Shown here in pieces: positions 1 through 8,050 of a stretch of 64,000 nt of DNA; the first letter of the stretch is position 1, and each line of letters begins with the position of its first letter. The position numbers and the translations under genes are program-made. Below the pieces are notes generated by a model. It searched no databases. It was not told the origin of the DNA and was given only the letters and a program-made list of their open reading frames with translations. The stretch comes from Ethanoligenens harbinense YUAN-3 (GTDB taxonomy: Bacteria; Bacillota; Clostridia; Oscillospirales; Ethanoligenentaceae): positions 2,803,501 to 2,867,500 of the forward strand of contig NC_014828.1 of the NCBI RefSeq assembly GCF_000178115.2. The letters run 5' to 3'.

Positions 1-417
1 GTGCACATGGTCGTTCACGGTCATCACCGGAGCCAGGCCGCACGCGCCCAGGCAGGACACGGTCTCCACGGTGAAAAGCTGGTCGTCTGTCGTCGGTTTC
101 GCCTCGCTCACGCCCAGCTTGTCGCGCAGGGCGTTGAGGATGGGGATGGATTTGCGCACATGGCAGGCCGTGCCGTCGCAAACCTTGATGACGTATTTGC
201 CTTTGGCCGTGAGCGAAAAATTCTTGTAAAACGTGGCGACACTGAAAATCTCGCTTTCCGAAACGCCGGTGCGTTCGGACACGCGCGCCAGCGCATCTCC
301 GGGCAGATAGTGGCACTCTTCCTGAATCTCTTCCAATATGGCGATCAGTGCCGACGGCGAAGCATCATGGCGGTCCACGATGGCGTCCACCGCCGCGATG
401 GTCTGTTCTTTTGTCAT
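1..417 (-). CDS. nuoE: NuoE-family [2Fe-2S] thioredoxin-like subunit (C-terminus cut by window edge)
   Basis: The first 139 residues of a NuoE/HymA-type subunit; the 3' end lies beyond position 1. Four cysteines at C80, C85, C122 and C126 (Cx4C ... Cx3C) are the ligand set of the thioredoxin-fold [2Fe-2S] cluster in the 24-kDa complex I subunit and in NAD-linked [FeFe]-hydrogenases or formate dehydrogenases. The N-terminal helical part (to about residue 60) fits the family. The start ATG at 417 has GGAGG nine bases upstream. In this family the next gene is normally the NuoF-like flavoprotein, which would be outside the window. Whether the partner is a hydrogenase, formate dehydrogenase or complex I cannot be seen here. 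Confidence 0.9.
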   Translation of the reverse strand, partial: MTKEQTIAAVDAIVDRHDASPSALIAILEEIQEECHYLPGDALARVSERTGVSESEIFSVATFYKNFSLTAKGKYVIKVCDGTACHVRKSIPILNALRDKLGVSEAKPTTDDQLFTVETVSCLGACGLAPVMTVNDHVH

Positions 418-587
418 TGAACTATTCCTCCGTTCCGCTTTGCAACAGCGAGACTCTTAGATTCACAATATACAAAAAAAGTTTAGCTTTTTTCTATTTT
501 TTCTACAAGAATTGTGTAAACCCCGTCCCTGGCATTTTTTGATCTTCTCATTGTAAATATGGTATTCATAAATAGACATCTACATGC

Positions 588-628
588 AGCAGGCCCCTTC
601 CGCCGCAATGCGGTGGAAGGGGCCTGCT
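588..628. repeat. Long hairpin, possible terminator
   Basis: A 13-14 bp perfect arm (AGCAGGCCCCTTCC, 588-601) is followed after a CCGC-AATG-CGG tip by the matching arm ending at 628. It lies just past the stop of the minus-strand gene ending at 644 and upstream of nuoE. Neither side has a clear T-run, so termination is an inference from position. The AT-rich stretch 420-587 contains no gene and only weak promoter-like AT tracts. Confidence 0.55.
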
Positions 629-643
629 AGCGCCGGCTGCCGC

Positions 644-1192
644 TCAATACAGCGCCGGCTTGCAGATATATTCATGGATCTTGACGTTTAAAATCTCGCT
701 GGCGTGGGCAGGCGTGAGGATGAGCGCCGTGTCTGCGCCGCGCGCGGTGCCGCCAACGGCCACCACCGGCTCGCCATAGGGCAGCAGGCCGGCGTCCAGC
801 GCCATCACGGCCACCTCCACGCAGACTTTCGTGCCCGCGCCGAACATCCGCAGCGTGTCGGCGATGACTTCCACCGGATGGATGCCGCCGTATTTTTTGC
901 TCAGGCCGCGCTCCGCGCCGCTGAGCACATGAGAGGTGGTGAGCACACGCACGCCGGCGCGCTCCAGCGCCTCCCGCTCGGTCTGCGGCAGTTCCATCTC
1001 GCCCGGCTTGGGGTAACCAAATGCGTGGGTGACACAAACCACGCCGACGCCCTCGTGCGCGGGCAATGCACGCACCGTTTCGCCCCTGCTGGAAGCGACG
1101 ACGATATGGCCGATGCCGTGCGCGCGGGCCGCTTCCACGGCCGCTTTGGCCACCTCCACGGTGTTTTCGCGCCCGGGCTGTGCGAAAATCAT
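644..1192 (-). CDS. Pyruvate kinase alpha/beta (C-terminal) domain-like protein
   Basis: A 182-residue stand-alone protein resembling the C-terminal regulatory domain of pyruvate kinase. It opens with a GRENTVEVAKAA-type helix and includes a VVASSRGETVRAL strand-turn as in the PK alpha/beta fold. It lacks the TIM-barrel catalytic domain, so kinase activity is not expected. Such free-standing domains are common in Clostridia and their role is unknown. Start chosen at 1192: AAAGGA sits eight bases upstream of this ATG, whereas the in-frame ATGs at 1201 and 1216 lie on or before that RBS. An extended -10 promoter lies just upstream. Confidence 0.75.
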   Translation of the reverse strand: MIFAQPGRENTVEVAKAAVEAARAHGIGHIVVASSRGETVRALPAHEGVGVVCVTHAFGYPKPGEMELPQTEREALERAGVRVLTTSHVLSGAERGLSKKYGGIHPVEVIADTLRMFGAGTKVCVEVAVMALDAGLLPYGEPVVAVGGTARGADTALILTPAHASEILNVKIHEYICKPALY

Positions 1193-1242
1193 GGAAATCA
1201 TCCTTTCTCTACACATCCCATATTTACAACGTACTTTATTTT

Positions 1243-1253
1243 ATTATACCACA
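1243..1253 (-). promoter_or_regulatory. Extended -10 promoter for the PK-like gene
   Basis: On the minus strand this reads TGTGGTATAAT, a perfect -10 hexamer with the TGn extension and no convincing -35. It lies about 50 bases upstream of the start at 1192. The same string occurs upstream of sufC and of the glycosylase gene. Confidence 0.6.
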
Positions 1254-1269
1254 CGCGCAAGGCACGCCG

Positions 1270-1938
1270 TCACACCGGGCGGATCTTGAGCATATCGCCA
1301 AACAGCTCGTAGGGCACGATGAAGACCGGGATGCCGGTCACATAGGGCGCAATGGTGTAAAGCTGGAAGAAAAAGGCAAATCCCCGGGGCGTGAGGTAAT
1401 AGTTTTTCTCATCAAAATACTGAAAGACATTTTTCTGATAATCCTCGAAATATTTATCCGGGTCCCGCTGGATCTGGGCAAAGATAGCACGAAAAATGAT
1501 GTTGCGGTAGCCCGGATCGCTGAAAAACGCGTTCAGCGGCAGGCGGCGCGCGTCCCACGCCCGCCAGGTGTCGGCATGGCGGACGGTGGTGCCGTGCGCA
1601 CCGCCCGTGTATGTATATTGGTCGTAGTAAATGGAGAGCAGGCCGCCGTGGTTGAACGGCACCTCATAGGTCATGCCCGCCCCGTATGCGTGAAACGGAT
1701 AGCCGTTTTTCTGCGCCTCCCGCCAGGACTGCACCGCGTCCGCATACAATTTTCTGGATGCATAGGCATAGAACCGGCGGGCCGCATGGTCGTAAAACAC
1801 ACTGATGACCTGCCCCGCCGGGCTGCCTTTGGTCAGCACCCGCGGGTAGGCGATGTCGATCTCTACCATCATCACGCCGCGATACTGCGGCTTACCCTGT
1901 ATCTGGCGTCTTGTCACTGTAACCGGTTTCTCATTCAT
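1270..1938 (-). CDS. DUF3298/DUF4163-domain protein (RsiV-like fold)
   Basis: A 222-residue protein matching the DUF4163-DUF3298 pattern: an N-terminal VMMVEIDIAYPRV strand, the segment YTYTGGAHGTT (typical of DUF3298), and a C-terminal IPVFIVPYELF strand. The family includes the extracellular part of anti-sigma factor RsiV, but here no signal peptide or membrane segment is present, so a soluble protein is inferred. Function unknown. ATG 1938 is preceded by GGGAGG at suitable spacing; a much longer in-frame ORF exists only because it runs antisense through the radical SAM gene. It lies 154 bases downstream of that gene on the same strand and may be co-transcribed. Confidence 0.7.
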   Translation of the reverse strand: MNEKPVTVTRRQIQGKPQYRGVMMVEIDIAYPRVLTKGSPAGQVISVFYDHAARRFYAYASRKLYADAVQSWREAQKNGYPFHAYGAGMTYEVPFNHGGLLSIYYDQYTYTGGAHGTTVRHADTWRAWDARRLPLNAFFSDPGYRNIIFRAIFAQIQRDPDKYFEDYQKNVFQYFDEKNYYLTPRGFAFFFQLYTIAPYVTGIPVFIVPYELFGDMLKIRPV

Positions 1939-2092
1939 GCGCCGCGCCTCCCTGTTCCGGCCGCCGCCGTCGCGCCGCCTGCGCGGCGTCCGGGCGGCGC
2001 CCTCTGATTTGCGGCGGCCGGACCCGCCGCCATCGCATCGCACAATCCAATCTATGCGGCGGCCGGGAGAACGTGCACAAAAAACACGTATT

Positions 2093-3781
2093 TCACGCCT
2101 GCGGAGCGGCTTCCAGGCGCGCGGCCGTATACAGCCCCGTGACCGGATGACGCCGCGCGTAATCGAAACAGTAGACAACCGGGCCGCTCGTCTCCCCGGT
2201 CTGCACAAGGGCCGGCGGGTCGAACGGAAAGGCTTCGAAATGCACGCGCGCACCCTTTTTCTCCGCGTAAAGAGCGCGTGCGTGCGGCGGCGCTTCGCGC
2301 GGCAGGCACCGCGGCGGGTTGCCGGAATTGTCACTGCGGTAAAAATCGAACCGCAGCAGCGCGCACAGCGTATCGGCTTCGCCGGGGAAGCGCCCTGCGG
2401 CGAACCGCACCAGTTCCGCACAGAGCTCCGGGTAGGCCACCGGCCTGGCAAAACAGCCGCGCGCCCGCAGCGCCCCGGCAAACGCCTCATAAAACGCGAA
2501 CGGCCCTGCGAACCGGGCAATCAGATACGGCAGGGAAAGCATGAAGCGGCCGCTGTTGTAGAGCCGCTCCACGCAGAACGCCGTATCCTCCAGCCGCCCC
2601 AGCTCCGCGAAGGACAGCCACGGTGTCTGCAGCACCTGATACGGCGGTTTTTCACTGTAAAGATAACCGGGCGTGCAGTCGGCCACGGCGCGCATCTCCG
2701 AGCCCTTGAGCAGTTTCAGAAACCCCAGTTGGATACAGTGAGACGCAAGCGCGTGCAGGGTATCGAACGAGCGCGCAAACGTCATGTAATCCTCAAGCGG
2801 CAGCCCCGCGATCAGATCGGTGTGAACATGCACGTTCCGCGGCGCGCACAGGTGGGCGATGGCGGCGGCGCAGCGCGCAAGGTCGCTGGCCCGGTGCACG
2901 GCGGCCAGCGTGGGTGCGTGGAAGCTCTGGATGCCGATCTCAAGCTGGAACAGGCCGGGCGGCGCGGATGCGAACAGATCGAGCAGTTCCTCATCGAACA
3001 GGTCGGCCGCCACCTCGAAGTGGACATGCCGCGCGGCAATCGCCGGGTTTTCTTCCGCCAGTTCCAGCACCGCGCGCACGATCTCTTTGGCGCGGGACAG
3101 GCGGCAGTTGAATGTGCGATCCACAAATTTGACCTGCCTGGCCGGGGAATCCAGCACGCGCGCCAGTTCCGCGCGCACACGGTCCAGCGGGAAGAAGCGC
3201 GCACCGCCGCCCAGCGACGACAGGCAGTAGGCGCAGCGAAACGGGCACCCGCGCGACGCTTCATAATATAAGATGCGTCCCGCCGACGCGGCCAGCATCT
3301 CGTCGGTGTAGGGGGAGGGCAGGCTGCCCAAATCGGGTTCCGCCGCCGGTGGGCAGTCCCGCTCTCTGGACGCTACGCCGGGGATGTGCGTATCCAGCCC
3401 GTCGCGCAGCGCCAGCAGCAGCGCGCGGAATGCGGTCTCTCCTTCCCCGCGCACCACAAAATCCACGGCCGGGCAGGCGCGGAAGACATCCGGGTCAAGC
3501 CCCGCCTCCGGCCCGCCGAACACGATGACCGTCTCCGGCAACAGCGCGCGGACATCCGCCGCGAGGGCGCGCACCTGCTCGATGTTGAACAGATAGGTGC
3601 AGAAACCCAGCACGTCCGGGCGCGCCTCCATCAGCCCACGCAAAATGGAGCGGTCGTCCCGGTTGACGGTGTATTCCTGCACCGTGACATCGCAGACATC
3701 CGCACAGGCGGCTTTCAGGCACCACGGGGCCAGCGCCATGTGCACATACTGTGCATTGAGCGCCGCCAGCACCACGTTCAT
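2093..3781 (-). CDS. B12-binding-domain radical SAM protein (DUF4080 type)
   Basis: 562 residues. Residues 1 to about 140 form a cobalamin-binding-like Rossmann domain (FCTYLFNIEQ, VIVFGGPEAG). The radical SAM core follows with the cluster motif C179-x3-C183-x2-C186 (CPFRCAYC). The C-terminal third contains the DUF4080-type extension. Members use a [4Fe-4S] cluster and S-adenosylmethionine for radical chemistry, but the substrate of this subfamily is unknown. No canonical His ligand of the B12 domain (DxHxxG) is visible, so true cobalamin binding is uncertain. RBS GGAGGGG precedes ATG 3781. The next gene on the strand is the DUF3298 protein. Confidence 0.85.
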   Translation of the reverse strand: MNVVLAALNAQYVHMALAPWCLKAACADVCDVTVQEYTVNRDDRSILRGLMEARPDVLGFCTYLFNIEQVRALAADVRALLPETVIVFGGPEAGLDPDVFRACPAVDFVVRGEGETAFRALLLALRDGLDTHIPGVASRERDCPPAAEPDLGSLPSPYTDEMLAASAGRILYYEASRGCPFRCAYCLSSLGGGARFFPLDRVRAELARVLDSPARQVKFVDRTFNCRLSRAKEIVRAVLELAEENPAIAARHVHFEVAADLFDEELLDLFASAPPGLFQLEIGIQSFHAPTLAAVHRASDLARCAAAIAHLCAPRNVHVHTDLIAGLPLEDYMTFARSFDTLHALASHCIQLGFLKLLKGSEMRAVADCTPGYLYSEKPPYQVLQTPWLSFAELGRLEDTAFCVERLYNSGRFMLSLPYLIARFAGPFAFYEAFAGALRARGCFARPVAYPELCAELVRFAAGRFPGEADTLCALLRFDFYRSDNSGNPPRCLPREAPPHARALYAEKKGARVHFEAFPFDPPALVQTGETSGPVVYCFDYARRHPVTGLYTAARLEAAPQA

Positions 3782-3826
3782 GCCACCCCTCCTTTCATCA
3801 AATGTGCAAAAACGTGCTTTCCATAA

Positions 3827-3855
3827 TTTACATTTGTATCCGGATATGATAAAAT
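3827..3855 (+). promoter_or_regulatory. SigA-type promoter for the EAL gene
   Basis: TTTACA (3827-3832), 17-base spacer, TAAAAT (3850-3855). Predicted start near 3862, giving a ~70-base leader before the EAL gene. Confidence 0.6.
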
Positions 3856-3933
3856 GCGAGTATCCTTATGCCCCTGTGTTTTAAATGACCGCCTGTTCCG
3901 CATATCCGCGGCAAACCGGGAGGAGGGCTTTTT

Positions 3934-4698
3934 ATCAACGCACAACTGGACGAGATCCTGAAAAACAATCTTTTGCAGACGCTTTTCCAGCCGATTATTT
4001 CGCTGGCTTCCGGGGAGATTTTCGGCTATGAGGCATTGACACGCGGCCCCGAAGGCCCGCTGCGCGCGCCCCTCACCCTGTTCAGTGAAGCCAAGCGGTA
4101 TCACCGTCTGGCCGAGCTGGACAGCCTTTGCCGGGACAATATTCTCCGCCGCGCACACGAACAGAAACTGGGCGGCATGCTGTTCATCAACATCGACCCC
4201 GCCGCCGTCTTTTACCATATGGAAACGCCGTCCGGCCTGCTGCGGGCCAAAGAGGAAGGCTATACCGAAAACCGCATTGCGCTGGAGTTCACGATGACGG
4301 AGGATCTGTGCCGGTTCGCAAATTTCATCGACCTAGTGCAGGGCCTGAAGCGGAGCGGCTACCATATTGCCTGCGACAACACCGTGCCGGGCAACACCGC
4401 GTTCCTCTCGCTGCATAACCTGCATCCGGATTTCATCAAGATCGACCTCTCCAGAACCGACGACGCGGCTGCAGCCATCCAGCAGAGTGTCCACACGATC
4501 GTACAGCTCACCCACGCGCAGGTCATCGCGGTGGGCGTGCATACGGCGGAACAACTGCAAGCCCTGGCGAACAGCGGCATCCTTTATGCGCAGGGCAATT
4601 TTCTGGCCGAGCCCGCAGAGATTGGGCCCCGGCCGCGGGAAGAAGCAATCTCCCTGTTGCGGAAATTTGCGGCCCGGCCCGAAACGGCACAGCCCTGA
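3934..4698 (+). CDS. EAL-domain protein, probably catalytically inactive; unusual start codon
   Basis: 254 residues if translation begins at the ATC codon 3934. The single domain begins about residue 8 (ILKNNLLQTLFQPIISL) and has the signature E33-A34-L35. The substrate/metal residues are only partly kept. Present: the E of IALEFT and the K of FIKIDLS. Changed: canonical DDFGTG reads DNTVPG and canonical EGVET reads VGVHT. Loss of these acidic residues predicts little or no c-di-GMP phosphodiesterase activity, so a binding or partner-interaction role is inferred. AGGAGGG lies six bases before ATC 3934. The in-frame reading back to the TGA at 3886 contains no ATG, GTG or TTG before TTG 3973, which would cut the first strand and has no RBS. 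Confidence 0.8.
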   Translation: MNAQLDEILKNNLLQTLFQPIISLASGEIFGYEALTRGPEGPLRAPLTLFSEAKRYHRLAELDSLCRDNILRRAHEQKLGGMLFINIDPAAVFYHMETPSGLLRAKEEGYTENRIALEFTMTEDLCRFANFIDLVQGLKRSGYHIACDNTVPGNTAFLSLHNLHPDFIKIDLSRTDDAAAAIQQSVHTIVQLTHAQVIAVGVHTAEQLQALANSGILYAQGNFLAEPAEIGPRPREEAISLLRKFAARPETAQP

Positions 4699-4725
4699 AC
4701 AAACACCGTCGGAAATGGAAATGCA

Positions 4726-4758
4726 GTTGCACAGACGGACATACGCCGCCTGTGCAAC
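4726..4758. other. Hairpin in the EAL-apbE convergent gap
   Basis: GTTGCACAG (4726-4734) and CTGTGCAAC (4750-4758) form a perfect 9-bp stem between two convergent genes. There is no T-run, so a role in termination is only positional. The rest of 4699-4896 holds nothing recognisable. Confidence 0.4.
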
Positions 4759-4896
4759 ACCTATATGGTAATATCCAGAAGGGGACGACTGCCGCAAAAC
4801 GGCATGAAGTCCTCCCTTTTTTTTCACTGTGCGAACCGCATGCCCGCACGCCGCGCCCTCCCTTCCGCGGGAAGCGGCGGGTTATCCTGCCGGGGC

Positions 4897-5838
4897 TTAC
4901 CGCCCGTCGGTAAGAAAACGCGTGTCCCACAGGCAAAAATGCGGTTTGAGCCCGTCTGTGACGGAGATCATGCCGTCCGTGGTCACAAGGACGGCTTCCG
5001 CGCCCTGATCCTCCACCAGCCTTCTGCCCTGCTCGGGGCCGAGCAGCAGCGCGGTGAACGCCAGCGCATCGGCGTCCAGCGCGTTTTCGGCAATGACGGT
5101 CACGCTGCGCAGCCCGCTGTCCACCGGATACCCGGTCTTGGTGTCGATGACCGGGCGGCTGCCGGCGCCCGCCGTCACCACCGAGCGGTCGATGATCTCC
5201 ACCGAGCCGAACATTTTATCCGGCCTGCTGCTGCCCGGGCAATGCAGCCGCACCTCCCAGGGCTTTCCATCCGGGCGGGCACCCACCGCCACCGCGCTGC
5301 CCCCCAGATCGACGAGGGCGGAGCGCACGCCGTGCGCGCGCAGGATCTTGCGCACCTCGTCGGCGGCATATCCCTTGGCGATGGAGCCGAGGTCGATGGC
5401 CTGTCCCTCATAATTGAGCCGGATCTTGAAACTGCTCGCGCCCAGCAGCACGTCTTTGTAATTCACCAGCCGCAGGGCCTTGCCCAGCGCGCGGTTGTCC
5501 GGCACGGCGCCGGTGCACGCGGCCTCGTCCCACAGCCGCAGAACCGGCGCGACGGTGATATCCATGCAGCCGGAAGTCTGCTCGGCATATTGCAGAGCGC
5601 GCTTGACCACGAAAAACGTATCCGGGCTAACGCTCACGTCGCCGTGCCCCGCGCCGCGGTTGACGGCAGACACCTCACTGTCCGGATTGACAAACGACAT
5701 ATGCGCGTCGATGACGCGCACACGCTCCGCCGCTTCCCGCAGGGCCGCTTCCGTGCCGTCTCCTTCCACCCGGAGCGCCTGCGCCTGTTTCAGCGTGTGG
5801 ACCTGCGTATGGCTGCTCCACGATATATAAAATGCCAT
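4897..5838 (-). CDS. apbE: FAD:protein FMN transferase (ApbE family), without signal peptide
   Basis: 313 residues. ApbE enzymes attach FMN covalently to Thr or Ser of target flavoproteins using FAD and Mg2+. Family marks visible include AIDLGSIAKGYAAD, ALVDLGGSAVAVG and the C-terminal VVTAGAGSRPVIDTKTGYPVDSGLRSVTVIA (the last spanning roughly residues 218-250), including the late Asp of ALDADALAFTALLLG. No signal sequence or lipobox is present, so a cytoplasmic enzyme is inferred, unlike the secreted lipoprotein forms. The start at 5838 is preceded by AAAGGAG ten bases upstream. No Rnf/Nqr or fumarate-reductase substrate is encoded nearby. Confidence 0.88.
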   Translation of the reverse strand: MAFYISWSSHTQVHTLKQAQALRVEGDGTEAALREAAERVRVIDAHMSFVNPDSEVSAVNRGAGHGDVSVSPDTFFVVKRALQYAEQTSGCMDITVAPVLRLWDEAACTGAVPDNRALGKALRLVNYKDVLLGASSFKIRLNYEGQAIDLGSIAKGYAADEVRKILRAHGVRSALVDLGGSAVAVGARPDGKPWEVRLHCPGSSRPDKMFGSVEIIDRSVVTAGAGSRPVIDTKTGYPVDSGLRSVTVIAENALDADALAFTALLLGPEQGRRLVEDQGAEAVLVTTDGMISVTDGLKPHFCLWDTRFLTDGR

Positions 5839-5962
5839 GGGAATGGCACTCCTTTCCAGTTCTCCATGCCGGGTACGCCGCGGACTGTTCGCTTTCATTG
5901 TATCCCCGCCGGCCTCCCCGTTTGCAAACAGAGTGTGAACACTTTGTGGCCGGACGTTCCCG

Positions 5963-6916
5963 TTATCCGGCCGGGTACATGCTTTCTTTCGCCCGGATGA
6001 GCGACGTCAGCATCCCGCTGCACGGCACGTTCACCCCGTGCGTTTCGCCGTATTCCGCCACCGCGCCGTTGAGGGTGCCGATCTCGGTCTTCCGACGGGC
6101 CTCTACATCCTGCAGGGTGGACGGCCGGTGCGCACGGGTGGGTGGCAGGATTTTTTCAAAAAATACACGCTCATATGACGCGGCATCCGGCCAATAGGTC
6201 GAAAAACCCAGCGCTCGCATAACGGCGAACGTTTCCCGGATGAGTTGTTTCATCAAGACCACGGCGTCCGGGCTGTCGGCCAGCATGCCGTAATCCGCCC
6301 CCAGGATCGCGCCAAGGGCATTTAATGTACAGTTATACAGCATTTTCGCCCAGACGGACTTGCCGATCTCCGTTTCCGCCGTGCAGGGGATTCCCCCCGC
6401 CGCGACGGCTTCCGCCAGCGGGAGAACCCATGTATCGCCGCCGTACAGGCTGCCCAGACGCACGGGAGCGGAAAAGACCGTCACCTCGCTCACCGACGGC
6501 GCGGGACGGCAGAACCCGATGCTGATGGTAGCCTGCACGAACTGTTCTTTTTTAAAATACGGCAAAAACGGCCGTTCGGTGCCAAAGCCGTTCTGCAGCA
6601 ACACGATGCGGCCGCCCGGCGCCAGCAAAGACGGGCACGCCGCTAGCCGGGCCGCCACCGCAGCGGATGCCGTGGTTTTGACCGTGACCAGCACCGCGTC
6701 GTAGCCGCCCGGCGCCTGTGTGATCTCTTCATATAAGCGCAGGCGCTCCGGCGGCACGAACGCTTCGCCCAGCGCACCCGTGCGGGTGATGCCGTTTGCC
6801 GCCAAGGCCCGCCGGGTTTCCCCCCGCGCCACCAGGTCGGGCGCCTCGCCCGCGGCAAACAGCGCGCTTGCCACGCTCAGCCCCACGGCCCCGCAGCCGA
6901 TCATCAGCAGTTTCAT
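5963..6916 (-). CDS. panE: 2-dehydropantoate 2-reductase family protein (PanE/ApbA)
   Basis: 317 residues. The N-terminal Rossmann domain starts MKLLMIGCGAVG (NADPH-binding GxGxxG, G7-G12); the C-terminal helical domain contains the KMLYNCTLNALGAILG segment with the family catalytic Lys. The expected reaction is NADPH reduction of 2-dehydropantoate to pantoate for CoA synthesis. No panB, panC or coaX is adjacent, and many paralogues act on other 2-keto acids, so substrate is uncertain. AAGGG lies nine bases before ATG 6916. The upstream gene ends 33 bases away on the same strand, so the two are probably one transcript. Confidence 0.8.
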   Translation of the reverse strand: MKLLMIGCGAVGLSVASALFAAGEAPDLVARGETRRALAANGITRTGALGEAFVPPERLRLYEEITQAPGGYDAVLVTVKTTASAAVAARLAACPSLLAPGGRIVLLQNGFGTERPFLPYFKKEQFVQATISIGFCRPAPSVSEVTVFSAPVRLGSLYGGDTWVLPLAEAVAAGGIPCTAETEIGKSVWAKMLYNCTLNALGAILGADYGMLADSPDAVVLMKQLIRETFAVMRALGFSTYWPDAASYERVFFEKILPPTRAHRPSTLQDVEARRKTEIGTLNGAVAEYGETHGVNVPCSGMLTSLIRAKESMYPAG

Positions 6917-6949
6917 CTGTCCGTCATCCCTTTGTCGATTTGCTCACCA

Positions 6950-7630
6950 TCAAGGCCAAAGCCGCGGCGGTTTATTCTCGTTGGGCGGCTTTTCCGCCGG
7001 ATGCCCCGCGGACGGCGCGTTTTCCGGCGCACCGGAAGCCTCCGTGCCATCCGCCGTTTCGTCGTGCGGCTCCTGCGCACCCGGTTCCCCGCCGCCCGCG
7101 ACCATGGCGTGCAGGCGCTTCATAAAACGGTCCCACAACGAGCCGCTTTCTTCATCCGCGTCCGGAGCGTCTCCATCATACTGCAAGCCGAAATGCTCCA
7201 TCAGCGCCCGGTAATATGCATAGCGGTCGATCCGGCGGCTGCGGTCCCGCCCATAGGTCGCGGCCCGCGCCCGCACCTCCGGCCCATACAGCGCCATGCA
7301 GAGCTGCAGGGCCATGTCGTAATTGACCGGGCGGCCGCCCTGTTCCTGCACCGCCTGCTGCAGCGCCGGGGGCAGGCCGGCTGTGAACGCCTCCAGCATC
7401 CGGGGGTCGCGTTCCAGTGTCTGTGCAAAGCGGCAAAGCGCCTTGCCCATCTCGCTGATGATGACCTGGTCGGCACCCAGTTCGCCGCCCGTCTGGCCGA
7501 CGGCGGGCGGCGGCGGCAGCTCAAGTTTTGCGCGCAGCGTGGCCAGTTTCTGCGGGTCGATCGGCGTGTTGACCGGGCCCTGCACCCGTTCGGTCCGCGT
7601 CGCGTTTACCGGCGTGATCGGTCCTTCCAT
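6950..7630 (-). CDS. Hypothetical protein upstream of panE
   Basis: 226 residues, not recognised. It has a Pro-rich N-terminal stretch (ELPPPPAVGQ near residue 55), a predominantly helical middle (about 60-170; LCMALYGPEVRARAATYGRD, YAYYRALMEHFGLQY) and a low-complexity acidic/Pro-rich tail (about 180-226). No signal peptide, membrane segment or Cys/His cluster is seen. Start 7630 is chosen because AAAGGA sits nine bases upstream; the ATG at 7639 directly abuts that RBS. It is the first gene behind a perfect consensus promoter and shares a transcript with the PanE-like gene. Confidence 0.65.
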   Translation of the reverse strand: MEGPITPVNATRTERVQGPVNTPIDPQKLATLRAKLELPPPPAVGQTGGELGADQVIISEMGKALCRFAQTLERDPRMLEAFTAGLPPALQQAVQEQGGRPVNYDMALQLCMALYGPEVRARAATYGRDRSRRIDRYAYYRALMEHFGLQYDGDAPDADEESGSLWDRFMKRLHAMVAGGGEPGAQEPHDETADGTEASGAPENAPSAGHPAEKPPNENKPPRLWP

Positions 7631-7749
7631 AACCGCCATTCCTTTCGTGGCCGCCGTCCGGGCAAAACCCCGGCGCATCGTGATTTCTTCTCCTTAGCTA
7701 TATCGGCCGAAAAGGCGGAACCGTTAGGACACCGGTCCCCGGTTGTTCC

Positions 7750-7778
7750 ATTATACCGGCCTTTCCAAATGATGTCAA
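7750..7778 (-). promoter_or_regulatory. Perfect consensus SigA promoter (minus strand)
   Basis: Reading on the minus strand: TTGACA (7778-7773), 17-base spacer, TATAAT (7755-7750). Every hexamer base matches consensus. It drives the hypothetical gene at 7630 and the following panE-like gene. Confidence 0.8.
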
Positions 7779-7874
7779 ACAAGCGGCACCACGCAGGCAC
7801 CCGGCCATTTTCCCGGCAATGCGAACAACAAACGTCCGCGCATAATGCAAAATTTATGTAAAGAAATTTTCAAA

Positions 7875-7909
7875 TTTTCGTAGCGAAAACTATACTATTG
7901 TGGTATAAT
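7875..7909 (+). promoter_or_regulatory. suf operon promoter with overlapping inverted repeat
   Basis: TGTGGTATAAT ends at 7909 (-10 hexamer 7904-7909 with TGn extension). The -35 position is occupied by TTTTCG-TAG-CGAAAA (7875-7889), a perfect 6-bp inverted repeat with no -35 match, which could be an operator for an Fe-S-responsive regulator. Predicted start near 7916 leaves a leader of about 135 bases. The AT-rich stretch 7830-7890 has no gene. Confidence 0.6.
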
Positions 7910-8050
7910 ACTCATTGACCAAAACCGACGGCTCCGGCATCCTGCGCAAGTGCCTTTTTTACCGCCAAGACGCACGGCCGGCCGGATATTTTGTTTGAAC
8001 AGGATATGGCGCGCGGCGTGTACGCGCGGAAAATAGAAGGAGTGGACGAC

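Noticed and set aside
1270-2520. Longer 416-codon version of the DUF3298 gene
   Set aside because: The extra N-terminus lies antisense to the radical SAM gene; ATG 1938 with GGGAGG fits the domain start.
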